Translations under genes and position numbers: made by a program
Shown here: in pieces, positions 60,473 through 64,000 of the stretch
Layout of the letters: every line of letters begins with the position of its first letter
Position numbering within the stretch: the first letter of the stretch is position 1
Source of the DNA: Saprospira grandis
GTDB taxonomy: Bacteria > Bacteroidota > Bacteroidia > Chitinophagales > Saprospiraceae
Reading direction: 5' to 3'
DNA: 64,000 nt
Assembly (NCBI RefSeq): GCF_027594745.1
Contig: NZ_CP110854.1
Location: 3,737,501 to 3,801,500 of the forward strand
The notes under the pieces: model-generated
What the model was told of the DNA's origin: nothing
The model's input: only the letters and a program-made list of their open reading frames with translations
Database searches by the model: none

Positions 60473-61237
60473 TTGCATACTCTAGCCGAAAAATTGACCG
60501 CCTTCGAGCGCCTACTCAAAATTATGGACGAGCTCCGAGAACAATGCCCCTGGGACCGCAAACAAACGCTCGAAAGCCTTCGCCACCTGACCATCGAAGA
60601 AACCTATGAACTGGCCGATGCTATTCTGGAAAATGACCTGGACGAACTCAAAGGCGAAATCGGCGATATTATGCTGCATATGGTCTTTTATTCCAAAATT
60701 GCTAGCGAACAAGGCGCCTTTGATGTGGCCGATGTCCTGAATAATCTCTGCGAAAAACTCATCCGTAGACACCCCCATATTTATGGCGATACCAAGGCCG
60801 AAGATGAGGCTACCGTCAAAGCCAATTGGGAGAAAATTAAACTGCAAGAAGGCAAAAAATCAGTCTTGCAAGGGGTGCCAAAATCATTGCCCGCCTTGGT
60901 CAAAGCCTATCGCATCCAAGAAAAAGCCAAGCAAGTGGGCTTTGAGTGGGAGGAGCGCCAAGCCGTTTTTGCTAAGGTCAAAGAAGAGTTGGCCGAACTA
61001 GAAGCAGAGGTCGAAAATAACGAACAAGATAAAATTGAAGAGGAATTTGGCGACCTGCTTTTTTCTATGATCAATTATGCCCGCTTCCTCAAAGTGGATC
61101 CTGAACTGGCCTTAGAACGCTGCAATCGCAAGTTTATTAAACGCTTCCAATACATTGAAGAACAGGCCAGTAAACCACTAGACGAAATGAGCCTGTCCGA
61201 AATGGATGCCCTCTGGAATGAAGCAAAAACTAAGTAG
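60473..61237 (+). CDS. mazG: Nucleoside triphosphate pyrophosphohydrolase MazG
   Basis: A 254-residue all-alpha enzyme that hydrolyses non-canonical or excess NTPs to NMP and pyrophosphate. The family opening MDELREQCPWDRKQT and the metal-binding EETYELADAI with later GEIGDIMLHMVF are in the first MazG repeat. The second has KEELAELEAEV and EEEFGDLLFSMIN. No ATG precedes the conserved start. TTG at 60473 (HTLAEKLTAFERLL) fits both family length and the promoter position. Monocistronic, after an SHR enclave. Confidence 0.9.
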   Translation: MHTLAEKLTAFERLLKIMDELREQCPWDRKQTLESLRHLTIEETYELADAILENDLDELKGEIGDIMLHMVFYSKIASEQGAFDVADVLNNLCEKLIRRHPHIYGDTKAEDEATVKANWEKIKLQEGKKSVLQGVPKSLPALVKAYRIQEKAKQVGFEWEERQAVFAKVKEELAELEAEVENNEQDKIEEEFGDLLFSMINYARFLKVDPELALERCNRKFIKRFQYIEEQASKPLDEMSLSEMDALWNEAKTK

Positions 61238-61247
61238 GAGGTCCTGC

Positions 61248-61376
61248 TTTTGGGGCCTCCCGCAGCAAGCTGCGGGCGCTACGTTTCGGGGCTCGCTGCT
61301 CGCTCGGCCCTTCGCAAAAAATGCAAAGCATTTTTGCTCGGTCTGGCCTTCGGCCACCCCTGCACATCGCTAGGCC
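61248..61376 (+). repeat. SHR element copy 26 (subtype A)
   Basis: Subtype A whose core slot holds an AT-rich stem, GCAAAAAATGC - AA - GCATTTTTGC, instead of a GC-rich one. The left slot is CGCAG-CAAG-CTGCG. It begins 11 bases after the mazG stop and ends 130 bases before the aminotransferase. Confidence 0.9.
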
Positions 61377-61505
61377 ATTTTGGCCCTTCAGGCCAAAGGC
61401 GGCCAAGCCGCCTGCTACGAACTCAAACCAACAACATAAAGCAAAACAGCTAATCAGACAAAAGAGAAGCAGCTCTCTTTCTAGAACGTAAAAAACAAGA
61501 ACAGC

Positions 61506-62705
61506 ATGATAAAACGCGTAGCTCAACGCTTAGCACAAATGGAAGAATCGGCCACCTTGCGGATGGCCCAATTGGCTAGAGATGTAGCCGCTCAGGGACA
61601 TCCCGTGATTAGCCTTAGCCTCGGAGAACCCGATTTTGATACGCCCCAGCATATTAAAGATGCCGCTATTCGAGCCCTGCAAACGGGCTTTACTAAATAT
61701 ACCCCCGTGGCCGGTTTGCCCCAATTGCGCCAAGCCGTTTGCCATAAATTTAAGCGAGATAATGGCCTAGCGTATACGCCTAGCCAAATTGTGGTCTCCA
61801 ATGGCGCCAAACAAGCAATCGCCAACCTTTCTATGGCCCTGCTAGAAGAAGGCGATGAGGCCATTATTCTCAGTCCCTATTGGGTGTCTTATAAGGAAAT
61901 CCTCAACCTAAGTGGGGCTAGTGTGAAATTCGTTTCTGCAGGTATCGAACAAGATTTTAAGGTCTCTGCCGAACAACTTAAAGCGGCTATTTCCGATAAA
62001 ACCCGCCTGCTCATCTATTCTTCTCCCTGTAATCCCACAGGCAGCCTGCTAACCAAAGAAGAATTGGCCAGTTGGGTGGAGGTACTCCAAGAATTTCCCA
62101 ATCTAATCATTGTTTCAGACGAAATTTATGAGTACATTAACTTCAGTGGCCAAGCCCATGCGAGTATAGCCCAATTTGATCAAATCAAAGAACAGGTCGT
62201 TATCGTTAACGGCTTTTCTAAAGGCTTTGCCATGACGGGCTGGCGCCTAGGCTATATGGCCGCCCCCCAATGGATTGCCGATGCCTGTATCAAAATTCAA
62301 GGACAGTTTACTTCTGGCGCAAATGCCTTTGGCCAAATGGCCGCCGCCTATGCCCTAGAAGCTGAACAAGAGGCCACCCTCGCCATGCGCGAAGCCTTTG
62401 AACGCCGCCGCAATTTATTGATCGAGCTGCTGCGCCAAATCCCTGGATTCCAAGTGAATAAACCCCAAGGGGCATTTTACCTCTTTCCCGATGTTTCGGC
62501 CCTTTTTGGCAAAAGCTACGGAAATTACCAGATCCAAACCGATGAGGACCTGGTCCTTTATCTTCTAGAAACAGCCCATGTGGCCCTAGTGGGCGGCTCT
62601 GCCTTTGGCAATGCCAATTGCCTGCGCCTGAGCTACGCCCTAGGCGAAGAAGACCTCAAAGAAGCTTGCCGCCGCATAGCGGAGGCCTGCGAAAAATTAA
62701 AATAA
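61506..62705 (+). CDS. PLP-dependent aspartate/aromatic aminotransferase (class I)
   Basis: A 399-residue aminotransferase. The PLP lysine is K239 in NGFSKGFAMTGWRLGY. SNGAKQA (98-104) and SPCNPTG (173-179) bind cofactor and substrate, and the later RLSYAL holds the arginine for the carboxylate. The SLGEPDFDTP opening fits the aspartate aminotransferase subgroup I-gamma. The exact amino donor is not fixed by sequence. accC begins 19 bases after the stop on the same strand. Confidence 0.93.
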   Translation: MIKRVAQRLAQMEESATLRMAQLARDVAAQGHPVISLSLGEPDFDTPQHIKDAAIRALQTGFTKYTPVAGLPQLRQAVCHKFKRDNGLAYTPSQIVVSNGAKQAIANLSMALLEEGDEAIILSPYWVSYKEILNLSGASVKFVSAGIEQDFKVSAEQLKAAISDKTRLLIYSSPCNPTGSLLTKEELASWVEVLQEFPNLIIVSDEIYEYINFSGQAHASIAQFDQIKEQVVIVNGFSKGFAMTGWRLGYMAAPQWIADACIKIQGQFTSGANAFGQMAAAYALEAEQEATLAMREAFERRRNLLIELLRQIPGFQVNKPQGAFYLFPDVSALFGKSYGNYQIQTDEDLVLYLLETAHVALVGGSAFGNANCLRLSYALGEEDLKEACRRIAEACEKLK

Positions 62706-62724
62706 TTTAAACGACTGATACGCA

Positions 62725-64000
62725 ATGAAGAAAATATTGGTAGCCAACCGTGGCGAAATTGCCCTGCGCATTATGCGCAGCTGTAAAGAAATGGGGATTG
62801 CTACTGTGGCCGTTTATTCGGAGGCTGACCGCCTCGCTCCACATGTACGCTATGCCGATGAGGCGATTTGTTTGGGCCCCGCCCCCTCTAATCAATCTTA
62901 TCTCTTGGCCGATAAAATTATTGAAGAAGCCCAAAAGTTAGGGGTCGATGGGATTCATCCCGGCTATGGTTTCTTGAGCGAAAATGCAGGCTTTTCAGCG
63001 GCCGTAGCCGCAGCAGGCCTCACTTTTATTGGTCCAAAACCTAAGGCCATCGAAATGATGGGGAGCAAATTGGCCGCTAAAGAAGCGACCAAAGCTTATG
63101 ATATTCCCTTGGTGCCCGGTACCGATTATGCTTTGACCGATATTGAAGAAGCCAAAACCGTAGCCACCGAGATTGGCTTTCCCATTCTCATTAAGGCCTC
63201 TGCTGGTGGAGGTGGAAAAGGAATGCGTATCGTCGAAAAGGCCGAAGAGCTAGAAGAGCAAATGAAAAGAGCCGTTTCTGAGGCCCAAAATGCTTTTGGT
63301 GATGGCTCCGTTTTTATCGAGAAGTACATTAGCTCTCCCCGCCATATCGAAATCCAGGTCCTAGCCGATGGACATGGCAATGTGATCCACCTCTTTGAAA
63401 GGGAATGCTCTATCCAACGCCGCCACCAAAAGGTGATTGAAGAAGCGCCCTCTGTTATTTTGACCGAGGAATTGCGGGAAGCTATGGGCAAATCTGCCTG
63501 TGATGTGGCCCGCGCTTGTGATTATATAGGCGCCGGAACAGTAGAGTTTATCTTTGACGAAAATAATAATTACTATTTCCTAGAAATGAATACTCGTCTG
63601 CAGGTAGAGCATCCCGTAACAGAGCTCATCTCTGGAGTGGATTTGGTCCGCCAACAGATTCTCATTGCTAGGGGAGAAGTCCTACAAATTAAGCAAGAGG
63701 ATTTGAGGATTCAGGGACATGCGCTAGAGCTTCGGGTCTATGCCGAAGATCCCGCCAATAACTTCTTGCCTTCTATTGGCCGCTTGGAGCGCTACCGTGC
63801 GCCCAAAGGCGTGGGCGTTCGTTTGGATGATGGTTATGAGGAAGGTATGGAGATTCCCATTTACTATGACCCCATGATTGCCAAGTTGATTACTTATGGT
63901 AAGGATAGAGAAGAGGCCATTAGTCGGATGTTGCGAGCGATTGAGGAATATGAAATTGATGGTCCAGCTACTACTTTGCCCTTTGGCCGCTTTGCTTTAG
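62725..64000 (+). CDS. accC: Biotin carboxylase subunit (partial, runs off the window)
   Basis: About 425 codons are present from the ATG at 62725, and the frame is still open at 64000. It carboxylates biotin on a carrier protein with ATP and bicarbonate. Biotin-carboxylase blocks KKILVANRGEIALRI, HPGYGFLSEN, the ATP-grasp loop KASAGGGGKGM, FIEKY, ERECSIQRRHQK and EMNTRLQVEHPVTE are intact. It may be the AccC of acetyl-CoA carboxylase or the carboxylase part of a propionyl-CoA-type enzyme. The missing C-terminus would decide whether a biotinyl domain is fused. Confidence 0.93.
   Translation, partial: MKKILVANRGEIALRIMRSCKEMGIATVAVYSEADRLAPHVRYADEAICLGPAPSNQSYLLADKIIEEAQKLGVDGIHPGYGFLSENAGFSAAVAAAGLTFIGPKPKAIEMMGSKLAAKEATKAYDIPLVPGTDYALTDIEEAKTVATEIGFPILIKASAGGGGKGMRIVEKAEELEEQMKRAVSEAQNAFGDGSVFIEKYISSPRHIEIQVLADGHGNVIHLFERECSIQRRHQKVIEEAPSVILTEELREAMGKSACDVARACDYIGAGTVEFIFDENNNYYFLEMNTRLQVEHPVTELISGVDLVRQQILIARGEVLQIKQEDLRIQGHALELRVYAEDPANNFLPSIGRLERYRAPKGVGVRLDDGYEEGMEIPIYYDPMIAKLITYGKDREEAISRMLRAIEEYEIDGPATTLPFGRFAL

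Overview
The window is a stretch of chromosome from a member of the Bacteroidota, most likely a gliding, Saprospira-like organism. The lineage call is inference. It rests on the T9SS C-terminal sorting domain at 6294-6569, an SusC-type TonB receptor with a regulatory N-terminal domain, an ExbB-ExbD-ExbD-TonB cluster, futalosine-pathway menaquinone genes, many small lipoproteins, little Shine-Dalgarno signal, and a TTTG-N20-TAnnTTTG promoter in front of tRNA-Asp. About 57 protein genes and one tRNA are supported. Most are ordinary housekeeping genes.

Layout: 0-5 kb holds a lipoyl acyltransferase E2, a DUF2306 membrane protein, RecD2 and then tRNA-Asp. 5-11 kb has a STAS-like protein, a large beta-propeller T9SS cargo whose sorting domain is cut off by a frameshift in a C6 tract, and 1.4 kb of repeats. 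11-19 kb has ndk, a TPR-CHAT protein, YqgE, a lone Cas6-like protein, a secreted protein, a GIN-domain lipoprotein and a DUF805 protein. 19-28 kb has an ABC exporter with hemL, the mqnE-phosphatase-mqnA operon, a 42-bp tandem array and bioB. 28-40 kb has a deoxynucleoside kinase, a LolD-like ATPase, several lipoproteins, a 1481-residue helicase with a RelE-like N-terminus, a second STAS-like protein, a desaturase and another repeat enclave. 40-51 kb has a TonB receptor, the Exb/TonB cluster, an esterase, a DUF2752 protein, three tandem related lipoproteins, two TM2 proteins and a prenyl synthase. 51-64 kb has a hydrolase, homogentisate dioxygenase, xseA with SDR and membrane genes, an AT-rich two-gene island, mazG, an aminotransferase and a truncated accC.

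The most unusual content is between the genes. I count 24 copies plus two fragments of a structured hairpin repeat, called SHR here. Short fixed blocks alternate with slots that always hold a stem-loop, but the stem sequence differs from copy to copy while staying self-complementary. Four subtypes (A-D) share the core CTCGCAGGTCTGCTCGGCCC - stem - GGTCTG - stem. Subtype B repeatedly abuts a 160-bp palindromic element (R2). A separate 260-bp element with terminal inverted repeats occurs twice. Twenty-base palindromes of the form N5-GGTT-NN-AACC-N5' are scattered nearby. Three unrelated tandem-repeat arrays each lie inside an enclave bounded by SHR copies pointing towards each other.

The two protein genes most worth a second look are the Cas6-like protein, which has no CRISPR array or other cas gene in the window, and the RelE-like/SF1-helicase/helical-repeat fusion, which has a terminator-like hairpin in its leader. 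A link between the Cas6-like RNA-hairpin endonuclease and the dispersed hairpin repeats is a testable hypothesis only.
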